A DNA stretch of 15,295 nt from Rhizobium sp. (GTDB lineage: Bacteria; Pseudomonadota; Alphaproteobacteria; Rhizobiales; Rhizobiaceae). The stretch spans positions 1 through 15,295 of the forward strand of contig DPXQ01000081.1 in assembly GCA_003527225.1 (NCBI GenBank), given 5' to 3'. The position numbers and the translations under genes were made by a program. Within the stretch, counting starts at the first letter, position 1. The number at the start of each line of letters is the position of its first letter. The notes under the pieces are model-generated. The model worked only from the letters and a program-made list of their open reading frames with translations. It was not told the DNA's origin and did no database searches. This document shows positions 7,887 to 15,274 of this stretch, one piece after another.

Positions 7887-10800
7887 GCATTCACAAGGAA
7901 GTCAGCTTCGAGACGGAGATCTGCAGCCATCTGGCCGCCCATGGCTGGCTTCACGCGGGGGGCGATGCGGCGCAGTACGACCGCAGCCGAGCGCTGTTTC
8001 CGCCCGATGTCGTGGCCTGGGTTCAGGCCTCGCAGCCGAAGGCTTGGGAGACGCTGGCCAAGAACCACGGCTCGGCTGCCGAAACCATGCTGCTCGACCG
8101 CATCCGCAAGCAGATCGACGAACGCGGGACACTGGACGTGCTGCGCCATGGCGTCGAGCTGATCGGCCTTCGAGCCCCGCTGAAGCTTGCCGAGTTCAAG
8201 CCCGCTTTCGGGCTGAACGAGGAAATCCTGGCGAGGTACAATGCCAATCGGCTGCGGGTCGTGCAACAGGTGCGCTATTCCAGGGCCAACGAGAACTGCA
8301 TCGATCTCGTTCTCTTCCTCAACGGCCTTCCCGTGGCCACCGTCGAGCTGAAGACCGACTTCACCCAGAGCGTTCAGGATGCTGTGGACCAGTATCGGTT
8401 CGACCGGCAGCCGAGCCCCAAGGGTCAAGCGCCCGAGCCGCTGTTGACCTTCCCGAGCGGCGCTCTCGTCCACTTCGCGGTCAGCAATGCCGAAGTGATG
8501 ATGACCACCAAGCTCCAGGGACCGGACACGCGCTTCCTGCCGTTCAACAAGGGCAATGACGGCGGCAAGGGCAACCCGCCGAACACGAGCGGCCATCCGA
8601 CGGCCTATCTCTGGGAGGAGATCTGGGAGCGCCATTCCTGGCTTGAAATTCTCGGGCGCTATATCGTCGCCGAACTGGACAAGAAGAATAAGATCTCCAG
8701 CCTGATCTTCCCGCGTTTCCATCAGCTCGATGCCACGCGAAAGCTACAGACAGCTGTCCTTGCCGAAGGAGCCGGGGGCAAATACCTGATCCAACACTCG
8801 GCAGGATCGGGCAAGACCAATTCCATTGCATGGTCCGCGCATTTCCTCGCCGATCTGCATGATGGGCAGCACAAAAAGATCTTCGACACGGTCATCGTCG
8901 TGTCCGACCGCAACGTCATCGACACGCAGCTTCAGGAAGCGATCTTCGGCTTCGAGCGCACCACGGGGGTCGTCGAAACCATCACGAGCGAGGGCGGGGC
9001 CAAGAGCGGCAAGCTGGCCGAGGCGCTGGCCGGAGGCAAGAAGATCGTCGTCTGCACGATCCAGACCTTTCCCTTCGCGCTCAATGCCGTGAGAGAACTG
9101 GCCGCCACCCAAGGCAAGAAGTTCGCGGTCATTGCCGACGAGGCGCATTCCAGCCAGACCGGCGAAACGGCCTCGAAGCTGAAGCAGGTTCTGTCTGCTG
9201 AGGAACTGGCAGAACTGGGGGATGGCGGCGAGGTCAGCAGTGAAGATGTGCTGGCGGCTCAGATGGCGGCCCGGGCCAGCGAAAGCGGCATCACCTATGT
9301 GGCCTTCACCGCGACCCCCAAGGGCAAGACGCTGGAGCTGTTCGGACGTCGTCCCAACCCCGCAGAACCGGCAAGCGACACCAACAAGCCGCAGCCCTTC
9401 CATGTCTATTCCATGCGACAGGCGATCGAAGAGGGCTTCATCCTCGACGTCCTGAAGAATTACACGCCCTATGATCTCGCCTTCAAGCTGGCCAATGCCG
9501 ACGGGGAGATGGATGACAGGGAAGTGGAGCGCAAGGAGGCCGTCAAGGCGCTGATGCGCTGGGTCCGGCTTCATCCCTACAACATCAGCCAGAAGGTCCA
9601 GATCGTCGTCGAGCACTACAGGGCAAACGTGCAGCCGCTGCTCGACGGCAAGGCCAAGGCCATGGTCGTGACCGGCAGCCGCGTCGAGGCCGTTCGGTGG
9701 CAGATTGCCATGCGGAAATACATCAAGGAGCAGGGCTACGACCTCGGGACGCTCGTGGCCTTCTCCGGGGAGGTCGATGACAAGGAAAGCGGGCCTGAGG
9801 CCTTCTCGGAGACGAGCAAGGAACTGAACCAGGGTCTGAAGGGCGACATCCGGGAGACCTTCAAGCTGCAAGAGTTTCACATCCTGCTGGTGGCCAACAA
9901 ATTCCAGACCGGCTTCGACCAGCCTCTGCTCTGCGGCATGTATGTGGATCGCCGCTTGGCTGGCATTCAGGCCGTCCAGACGCTGTCGCGCCTCAACCGG
10001 GCGCATCCGGGCAAGGACACGACCTATGTCCTCGACTTCGTGAACGGTTCCGAGGAGATCCTGAAGGCCTTCCAGACCTATTACGAGACGGCGGAACTGG
10101 CCGGGGTGACCGATCCGAACCTCGTGTTTGATCTCCGGGCCAAGCTCGATGCCTCGGGCTACTATGACAGCTTCGAGGTGGATCGCGTGGTGAAGGCCGA
10201 ACTTGATCCATTGTCGAAACAGGGGGATCTTGTCGCTGCCATCATGCCCGTCGCCGATCGGCTGCTCAAGGCTTACAAGGGCGCTCAGGAGCGCCGCCGG
10301 GTGGCCCTGTCCAAGGAGGACGGCAAGGGGGCAAAGGACGCCAAGGACGAGATGGACGCCCTGCTGTTGTTCCGTGCCGACATGGGAGCCTTCATCCGGG
10401 TCTACGCCTTCCTGTCGCAGATCTTCGACTACGGCAACACCGACATCGAGAAGCGGTCGATCTTCTACAAGCGGCTGATCCCCTTGCTCGACTTCGGGCG
10501 TGAACGCGACACGGTGGACGTCTCCCAGATCAAGCTGACGCATCACAAGCTGTCGACCAAGGGACAGCGCGATCTCGCTCTCTCGGGCTTCTCCGAGCCG
10601 TTGACGCCCTATACGGCTCCGGGCTCAGGATCGGTGCAGGACAAGGAGAAGGCGCTGCTCGCGGAGATCGTCGAACGCCTCAACGATCTATTCCAGGGTG
10701 TGGATGACGAGGATCAGGTTCGGTACGTCATGGGAGACATCCGCAGCCAAGTCCTGAAGTCCCAGACGCTTGCCCATCAGGCTGAGCACAACACCAAAGA

Positions 10801-11008
10801 GCGCTTCGGGGACTCTCCAGACCTGTCCAAGGCCATTGAGGACGCGATCATGGATGCCTTTGAGACACATTCCGCGCTGAGCAAACAAGCGCTGGCCTCG
10901 AAGAAGGTGCGCGACGGCATCAAGGAACTGCTGCTCGGGCCGGGGAAGCTCTGGGAAGGGCTACGGGAGAAGGCGGATCTGCAGGGTGTTGCAGAACAGG
11001 GGAATTGA
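7883..11008 (+). CDS. hsdR: Type I restriction endonuclease motor subunit HsdR (1041 aa)
   Basis: HsdR is the DNA-translocating and cutting subunit: bound to HsdM and HsdS at an unmethylated site, it reels in DNA by ATP hydrolysis and cleaves at a distance. The N-terminal nuclease domain shows the PD-(D/E)xK active site: Asp141 in ENCIDLVLF, then Glu155-Leu-Lys157. The superfamily 2 helicase motor follows, with Walker A SAGSGKT near residues 305-312, Walker B DEAH at 419-422, motif III TATPKG at 476 and motif VI QTLSRLNR at 699. The remaining C-terminal 250-300 residues are the helical part that docks onto the methylase. All key residues are present and the length is typical, so it should be functional. 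The ATG overlaps the end of the Mrr-like gene by 4 bases and has GAGG 7 bases upstream. Confidence 0.97.
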   Translation: MSIHKEVSFETEICSHLAAHGWLHAGGDAAQYDRSRALFPPDVVAWVQASQPKAWETLAKNHGSAAETMLLDRIRKQIDERGTLDVLRHGVELIGLRAPLKLAEFKPAFGLNEEILARYNANRLRVVQQVRYSRANENCIDLVLFLNGLPVATVELKTDFTQSVQDAVDQYRFDRQPSPKGQAPEPLLTFPSGALVHFAVSNAEVMMTTKLQGPDTRFLPFNKGNDGGKGNPPNTSGHPTAYLWEEIWERHSWLEILGRYIVAELDKKNKISSLIFPRFHQLDATRKLQTAVLAEGAGGKYLIQHSAGSGKTNSIAWSAHFLADLHDGQHKKIFDTVIVVSDRNVIDTQLQEAIFGFERTTGVVETITSEGGAKSGKLAEALAGGKKIVVCTIQTFPFALNAVRELAATQGKKFAVIADEAHSSQTGETASKLKQVLSAEELAELGDGGEVSSEDVLAAQMAARASESGITYVAFTATPKGKTLELFGRRPNPAEPASDTNKPQPFHVYSMRQAIEEGFILDVLKNYTPYDLAFKLANADGEMDDREVERKEAVKALMRWVRLHPYNISQKVQIVVEHYRANVQPLLDGKAKAMVVTGSRVEAVRWQIAMRKYIKEQGYDLGTLVAFSGEVDDKESGPEAFSETSKELNQGLKGDIRETFKLQEFHILLVANKFQTGFDQPLLCGMYVDRRLAGIQAVQTLSRLNRAHPGKDTTYVLDFVNGSEEILKAFQTYYETAELAGVTDPNLVFDLRAKLDASGYYDSFEVDRVVKAELDPLSKQGDLVAAIMPVADRLLKAYKGAQERRRVALSKEDGKGAKDAKDEMDALLLFRADMGAFIRVYAFLSQIFDYGNTDIEKRSIFYKRLIPLLDFGRERDTVDVSQIKLTHHKLSTKGQRDLALSGFSEPLTPYTAPGSGSVQDKEKALLAEIVERLNDLFQGVDDEDQVRYVMGDIRSQVLKSQTLAHQAEHNTKERFGDSPDLSKAIEDAIMDAFETHSALSKQALASKKVRDGIKELLLGPGKLWEGLREKADLQGVAEQGN

Positions 11009-11605
11009 ATGGCGAAGCACTATCTTGGTGGACACACAGTTGTCGGTAGGAATTCCGGGTGGTTCACAGGTGTGGCGGCTCCGTTAGTAGGAGACGACAG
11101 GCCACCACCAAGAGTTCCTAAGCGTCCGGCCGTGCCAAAGTTGGACGCCACCGCTGCGGCAACCAGGATAGAAGCGGCGGAAAAACTGGATCAACTGAGA
11201 CTGGCATTCCTTCACGGGATAATCATTGCTGCCTTCAATGAAACGGCGATGCCAAATCCCCCTAAAAAAGCCAAGGACGCATTTGCCCAGCAACTGAAAT
11301 CGGCAGGCGGCCATCTGGAATGGGCGCGACGTCAGCCGGAGTTTGCCAAGCTCGTCGCGAAACGGAGGAAGAAGTGCGGGGGCGCCTTGCCGCCGGTGAC
11401 CGGCAAGACGGGACCTAGAGGGAGGGGTGCACAAGTTTCGGCTGCCCTCACAGCTAAAACGGTATCGAAGGAGGCGCGGGAACTGATCGATCTCCGTTCT
11501 TCTGTAAACAACAAGAGAATTGCTGCATTCAGCCTAATTCGAGATTGCGACTCCCAACTGAAGGAGATCGATGCGAAACTCAGCCGCCTGGGTTTCGTGC
11601 TGTGA
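11009..11605 (+). CDS. Unrecognised operon-terminal protein (198 aa)
   Basis: I cannot assign a family. The start codon follows the hsdR stop with no gap and has AGGGGAA at suitable distance, so it is almost certainly the last gene of the restriction operon. The protein opens with YLGGHTVVGRNSGWF, then a Pro- and Arg-rich stretch (about 28-42). A helical segment follows (about 48-75), then a basic middle with RRKK and a Gly/Pro-rich turn (about 115-140). It ends with a long charged helix, possibly a coiled coil (about 150-195). There is no signal peptide, membrane segment or visible catalytic motif. It may be an accessory factor of the restriction complex, for example a regulator or structural partner, but nothing in the sequence proves this. 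GC content is somewhat lower than in hsdR. Confidence 0.8.
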   Translation: MAKHYLGGHTVVGRNSGWFTGVAAPLVGDDRPPPRVPKRPAVPKLDATAAATRIEAAEKLDQLRLAFLHGIIIAAFNETAMPNPPKKAKDAFAQQLKSAGGHLEWARRQPEFAKLVAKRRKKCGGALPPVTGKTGPRGRGAQVSAALTAKTVSKEARELIDLRSSVNNKRIAAFSLIRDCDSQLKEIDAKLSRLGFVL

Positions 11606-11612
11606 TCCCTAA

Positions 11613-11639
11613 GGGAGGCCGAAGGATCGCTTCGGTCCC
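11613..11639 (+). terminator. Stem-loop after the operon, possible weak terminator
   Basis: CCGAAG (11619-11624) pairs with CTTCGG (11630-11635) around a 5-base loop. The stem extends as GGGA/TCCC (11613-11616 with 11636-11639) across a two-base bulge. It begins 8 bases after the last stop codon of the operon. No T-run follows, so it is not a classical intrinsic terminator; it may protect the transcript end or help termination. Confidence 0.35.
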
Positions 11640-11643
11640 CTCG

Positions 11644-11673
11644 GGTGTCCACCCTTACCTGTCCATTTTGGAC
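11644..11673 (+). repeat. 30-base direct repeat, right copy
   Basis: Same orientation as 3499-3528, with two differences (at the tenth and sixteenth bases). It keeps all three TGTCC half-sites and the TGTCCA-TTT-TGGAC palindrome. It lies between the end of the restriction operon and the stop codon of the convergent ParB-like gene, which begins only two bases away at 11676. Confidence 0.8.
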
Positions 11674-11675
11674 GC

Positions 11676-12626
11676 TTAGTAGTCGCTGTCAGCCTCGGCT
11701 GCATCCCAGAGCGCGGTTACTTCAGCACCTATTTTGGCAAGGCCTATACGTGCCGAGATATCAGCAGCCTCAAGGGCATCCGTCTTCATGTTGGCGAGTG
11801 TCTGGCGAACTGCGGGGAACCACACGTCAGACTGCATGAGCTTTTCCGGCAACCGGGCATCCAAGCTCAACAGCGCGAGCCCGAACCCTTCGGTGTCTAC
11901 GAATGGCCGATCGCCCATGGCTCTGATAAGCGAGCGCCGATAGGCTTCCGCGCGTCTCTTGACGGCCTCTGACGGGTCGAAATTCGGGTCTCGCACATTT
12001 CCATCGGCTTCCAATTTGGCCTCGCGCCACGACACTTCGCCCAGCGTCTCTGTGCTGTGTTCGGAACTGTTGAGCAGCATATCTTTGATCTTCCTCATGT
12101 TTCCAACTGTTCCATTGGATACGGCGCAAGCGGCGACGATTTGTGACTTTGACAGGCCGGAGACGACGACAAGTCGCCAAGCCGCGTTAAGTTTATCGTC
12201 CAAGCGCATGCCCAGGCGGTCTTTCGAGTTGGCGGCGGCGCTGTGTGCCATCGCCTCGTCAAGGGAGCCTCGGAAGACATCTACAGGGATGCCCGTGGCC
12301 AGTCCCACCTTCTCGTACGCCTTCAGCCGATGATGACCATCGACGACGTACCAGCGGTCGCCACCCCACCATACCGTTATCGGGTCCAGAAGCGTCGGTC
12401 GTTGTGGCGAACCGATTGCGGACGCCAGGGTCTTAATGTGGGCCTCATCTTCAGCGTACCGCCCCTCAAGCTGTCGGGGCTGAAAGACGGAGACCATCCG
12501 AGCGATCTTGCAGCGGTCTAGCTGTTGCGGCAGGGGAGCAGGTGGCGTTTCGCCGTTATTCTTAAGGCTTTCTCGGATGATTCGAAGAGCTTCAGTGAGC
12601 GGGATAGGTTGTTGTTGAATAGTCAC
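11676..12626 (-). CDS. ParB-like DNA-binding protein (316 aa)
   Basis: The protein has a ParB N-terminal (ParB/Srx fold) domain at about residues 40-120. It contains DPITVWWGGDRWYVVDGHHR with the signature GHHR box at 97-100, which in classical ParB proteins binds CTP. A helix-turn-helix follows at about 158-181 (LSKSQIVAACAVSNGTVG). The remaining C-terminal part is unassigned and ends in an acidic tail. No parA gene lies beside it, so it is unlikely to act in plasmid partition here; orphan ParB-like proteins of islands and phages usually serve as regulators or unknown DNA clamps. The start is a GTG with GAGGA six bases upstream. It converges on the restriction operon and runs in the same direction as the unknown gene and integrase to its right. 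Confidence 0.85.
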   Translation of the reverse strand: MTIQQQPIPLTEALRIIRESLKNNGETPPAPLPQQLDRCKIARMVSVFQPRQLEGRYAEDEAHIKTLASAIGSPQRPTLLDPITVWWGGDRWYVVDGHHRLKAYEKVGLATGIPVDVFRGSLDEAMAHSAAANSKDRLGMRLDDKLNAAWRLVVVSGLSKSQIVAACAVSNGTVGNMRKIKDMLLNSSEHSTETLGEVSWREAKLEADGNVRDPNFDPSEAVKRRAEAYRRSLIRAMGDRPFVDTEGFGLALLSLDARLPEKLMQSDVWFPAVRQTLANMKTDALEAADISARIGLAKIGAEVTALWDAAEADSDY

Positions 12627-12658
12627 GGGTTGTCCTCGCCGCCATACGCGGCTGTTCG

Positions 12659-12678
12659 GGCAAGTCGCGATGCTTGCC
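12659..12678. promoter_or_regulatory. Perfect hairpin upstream of the ParB-like gene
   Basis: GGCAAG (12659-12664) and CTTGCC (12673-12678) enclose TCGCGATG, which itself includes the palindrome TCGCGA. It lies in the 188-base gap between two minus-strand genes, about 35 bases before the ParB-like start. It could be an operator or a transcript hairpin. There is no adequate T-run on the minus strand for a terminator. The rest of the gap shows nothing else I can support. Confidence 0.3.
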
Positions 12679-12814
12679 TTTAGTTGCTGGAGTTGTGATG
12701 CTGTGAGCGCTGGAGGTGCGAAACGGACGCGATCAGGCGTGAAGTCGGGCCATCGTCATAACTCAGGACATGGGACCAAAATCGTTCTATCTCCTCATAG
12801 GGGACACTAGTTAA

Positions 12815-13534
12815 TCATTTGAATTTACTTGTGTAATTCTCTTCTAGCTTCCGTATAAGGCCAGCTTCTCGCATCGTGCTGGTGTAGTCGACACCATGCA
12901 GCCAGATTTTGTCAAAGCGGTTAGTGATTTGAGAAATGCGCTCCTCAATCAGCCGTTTTGGGATGCTCGGAAGAACTGCTTCTGGATGCTCTGTCAGGCG
13001 CTGTAGGACGGCCATTGAACGTTCGTCGCTTGTTGCCTTGCATGCCACTTTATCAAGGAAGCTGTTCGGTCCAGGCTTTAGCTTCGGGAGGGCAATAAGT
13101 CCAATAAAGAGGGCTTCAAATGCTTGATCGCTTTCATTGACTGCACGCTCGGCTGCCGCGTAGTTTAGTCGGCGGTCTGACAGGCGCCTGATTTGAAGCC
13201 GTACATACGTTTGCTTCTCAGGCTGCAATCGCCGAAGAATTGTCCCCGCGACCTTGTTTTGCCTGATAGCTGCATTGATTGTGGGGGCACGTCGATGCTC
13301 GATCAATCGCTCACGAAAATACCGGAGCCGCTCGACATCAAAGGATTCTGCTTCCAGCGGGTCAACGATTCTGTGCCACCAATCCAGAACCATCCGATCG
13401 CGAAACGGATGGTCGAGCCGCGTCTCCTCCAGAATCGTCTCGCTGACATAGCTGTATGTAGAAAGCCGGATACGTTGTCGACGGCGTTGGAGGATGTTCG
13501 CCTTCAGAGCGTTCAGTTTCGTGCGGTCATTCAT
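12815..13534 (-). CDS. Unrecognised basic protein (239 aa)
   Basis: I do not recognise this family. The translation is rich in Arg and Leu and predicted mostly helical: a basic N-terminus (about 1-25, with RRRQRIR), a segment with DWWHRIVDP (about 50-60), more basic helices (about 65-120), and a C-terminal helical part. There is no signal peptide, membrane segment or catalytic motif that I can see. The ATG at 13534 has GAGG about 10 bases upstream. The gene lies 79 bases after the integrase and is followed by the ParB-like gene in the same direction, so the three may be one mobile-element module. GC content is lower than in the restriction genes, consistent with recent arrival. A role in DNA binding is possible from charge alone, but that is a guess. 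Confidence 0.75.
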   Translation of the reverse strand: MNDRTKLNALKANILQRRRQRIRLSTYSYVSETILEETRLDHPFRDRMVLDWWHRIVDPLEAESFDVERLRYFRERLIEHRRAPTINAAIRQNKVAGTILRRLQPEKQTYVRLQIRRLSDRRLNYAAAERAVNESDQAFEALFIGLIALPKLKPGPNSFLDKVACKATSDERSMAVLQRLTEHPEAVLPSIPKRLIEERISQITNRFDKIWLHGVDYTSTMREAGLIRKLEENYTSKFK

Positions 13535-13613
13535 GTTGAGGGCCTCGTGAGGGCTTCCTTAAAGACAAAGTTGGTGGATAGCGGACCACCGACGAAATTG
13601 GGAGATGGCCGTT

Positions 13614-15188
13614 TCAACATCCCAAGTATCGCGGCAACTTCTGGATTTCCCGGTATAGGGCTTTCATGGTGTTCTCGCCGTAGTCCGCGCTGGCGCTTCC
13701 ATCGTCGTGGCCTTGGATCGCGTCCATGTAGCGCTGGGGAATGTCCACGTCTCGCGCAGTGGTCTTGAACCGGTGCCGCCAAGCATGATTGGGCTGTATT
13801 CGTTTGTCCTGCACTCCCACAACATCGCGGACCCACTCCCCAACTTTGGCTCTCGTGTTGTCAGAAGTCTTATGTCCGTTGGACTTTTTTCGGTCGTTGG
13901 GTACGTAGAACAACGGGCCCCCGGGGTGCGTCTTGACGAAATCAAGCAAGCCCATGTCGATTAGGTGTAGGTGGAGTGGAACCTTGCGATACTGGGCGGT
14001 CTTCACCGACCCGGCCTCAGGCGTGATGACGATGAAGTCAAAGCCGTGTTCCCGAAGGAAGTCTTCCTTGCGTAACTGGGCGATTTCTCCTGCTCGCGCT
14101 CCGGTATAGGCGCAAATCCACGGGACCCACCTGATTGCCAGCTTGTTATGTTCGGCCATGCGCCCAAGCTTGGTAGGATCGTCCAGCGCTGCGGACAGGA
14201 TCGCCCTTGCCTCTTCGTCGGTGAAGCCCTTGGAACGCTCTCGGGTTTCCTTGGGGACCCTGACCTTAGCATTCGCTGTCGGGTCTTCGAAGACGACCGC
14301 CTTCTCTTTGCCTAGCCGGTAGATTGTGCGGATCGTGGCGAGGTACTTCCCGTTGACAGTCTTTGCGGACAGGTTCTGCTCGTGCCTCAGGTTGTCGCAA
14401 AAGGTCGCAACGTCCCCGTGGGTTACTCGCGTGGCGTCGTCATGTCCCAGGAATGCAACGAAGGCGTCCACCTTCTGCTTGTATTCGGCAACGGTCTTTG
14501 CGGCCTTGCCGTTCGCTACGTGGTCCCGCTTCCACAGTTCGTAAAGACCCGTAATGGTCTGGGCTGTTGTCACAGTTGCCTTGAGGCCTCTCACGTCAAC
14601 CTCTGGAGTCTCTACGATATCCCCCGCCTGACGCTGCCGCTTCGCTGCGGTGGCCTTGATGGTTGCAGCAAGAAATGCGCGGCTGACAATGGGCCAAGTC
14701 GGTGAGCATTCCTTGAGCCTCCAGTTGACGTTGAGTGCCTTTACCGTTTCATCAAAGAGGGCTGGGATAAACTGGGGTATGGCCCCTCTGGCGTAGATCG
14801 CTCGCGCTGCTTCGTCCACACCGTCAATGTCAGACGCGTATAGGTCGAAGTCCTGCTCCCCAAAGCCCCTAAGACGTTCGCTTTCGTCCTCGGCAAGGAT
14901 CGTCGCGTAGACCACGTCTGCCAGGGTCTTCACCTGTTCCTCCGTCAAGGTGTCTAGGGCGGGGGCATCTAATCGGGCTCGCTCGTCCCGGTGCGCCTGA
15001 AAGAGGGCATCTACCCTTGCGGCCTCTATGCGGACAAGCCGGAGTGCTTCGCGGGGATCGCGGGTCTTGAGCGAGAATGTCTCTTCGGTCTTGGGATAGG
15101 TTTTGCGAATGTCAGTAGGAATCGCGGCGCGGTGCCAAAAGACGGTTCCGCGTTTCACGAGGCGTGGGTGGTAGGGCATGTCGTTCAT
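13614..15188 (-). CDS. Large tyrosine recombinase / island integrase (524 aa)
   Basis: This is a tyrosine-family integrase of the long, island-associated type. The first 50 residues (YHPRLVKRGTVFWHRAAIP) match the small N-terminal DUF6538-like domain typical of these enzymes. A long helical middle and a core-binding region (about 200-290) follow. The catalytic domain contains Arg365 in YTGARAGE, His468 and Arg471 in HAWRH, His494 in QGHDD and the nucleophile Tyr503 in ADYGE, so it is intact. The start is uncertain: an ATG at 15188 or one at 15179 is possible, with GGAG two or eleven bases upstream respectively; a longer start at 15248 seems unlikely. The gene reads away from a tRNA 3' end lying 86 bases upstream, the usual arrangement for an enzyme that inserts an island into that tRNA. 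Confidence 0.93.
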   Translation of the reverse strand: MNDMPYHPRLVKRGTVFWHRAAIPTDIRKTYPKTEETFSLKTRDPREALRLVRIEAARVDALFQAHRDERARLDAPALDTLTEEQVKTLADVVYATILAEDESERLRGFGEQDFDLYASDIDGVDEAARAIYARGAIPQFIPALFDETVKALNVNWRLKECSPTWPIVSRAFLAATIKATAAKRQRQAGDIVETPEVDVRGLKATVTTAQTITGLYELWKRDHVANGKAAKTVAEYKQKVDAFVAFLGHDDATRVTHGDVATFCDNLRHEQNLSAKTVNGKYLATIRTIYRLGKEKAVVFEDPTANAKVRVPKETRERSKGFTDEEARAILSAALDDPTKLGRMAEHNKLAIRWVPWICAYTGARAGEIAQLRKEDFLREHGFDFIVITPEAGSVKTAQYRKVPLHLHLIDMGLLDFVKTHPGGPLFYVPNDRKKSNGHKTSDNTRAKVGEWVRDVVGVQDKRIQPNHAWRHRFKTTARDVDIPQRYMDAIQGHDDGSASADYGENTMKALYREIQKLPRYLGC

Positions 15189-15246
15189 GGCTCCGCTGTA
15201 ACAGTGCGATGTAACAAACGGAACCGGAGGCCCTTGATTTCCCAGC

Positions 15247-15274
15247 AATTCTTTGAATTCTTTGGGGAAAGAAT
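15247..15274. repeat. Tandem and inverted repeats beside the tRNA end
   Basis: AATTCTTTG occurs twice in tandem (15247-15255 and 15256-15264). ATTCTTT (15257-15263) also forms a perfect inverted repeat with AAAGAAT (15268-15274) around GGGG. The second arm shares its last base with the tRNA 3' CCA end. The place and form suit binding sites of the adjacent integrase, or a weak stem after the tRNA. Confidence 0.45.

Noticed and set aside
7793..8722. Minus-strand frame of 309 codons
   Set aside because: It is antisense to the end of the Mrr-like gene and the nuclease domain of hsdR.
8744..10546. Long open frame on the minus strand (600 codons)
   Set aside because: It lies wholly opposite hsdR, whose motifs are intact. 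Long antisense frames are expected opposite GC-rich genes, and its translation matches no family.
11613..11639. Stem-loop read as group II intron domain V
   Set aside because: It lacks the conserved AGC triad and the GNRA-type cap, and no intron protein is present.
13193..13768. Plus-strand frame of 191 codons
   Set aside because: It spans the junction of two minus-strand genes and covers the integrase active site in antisense.
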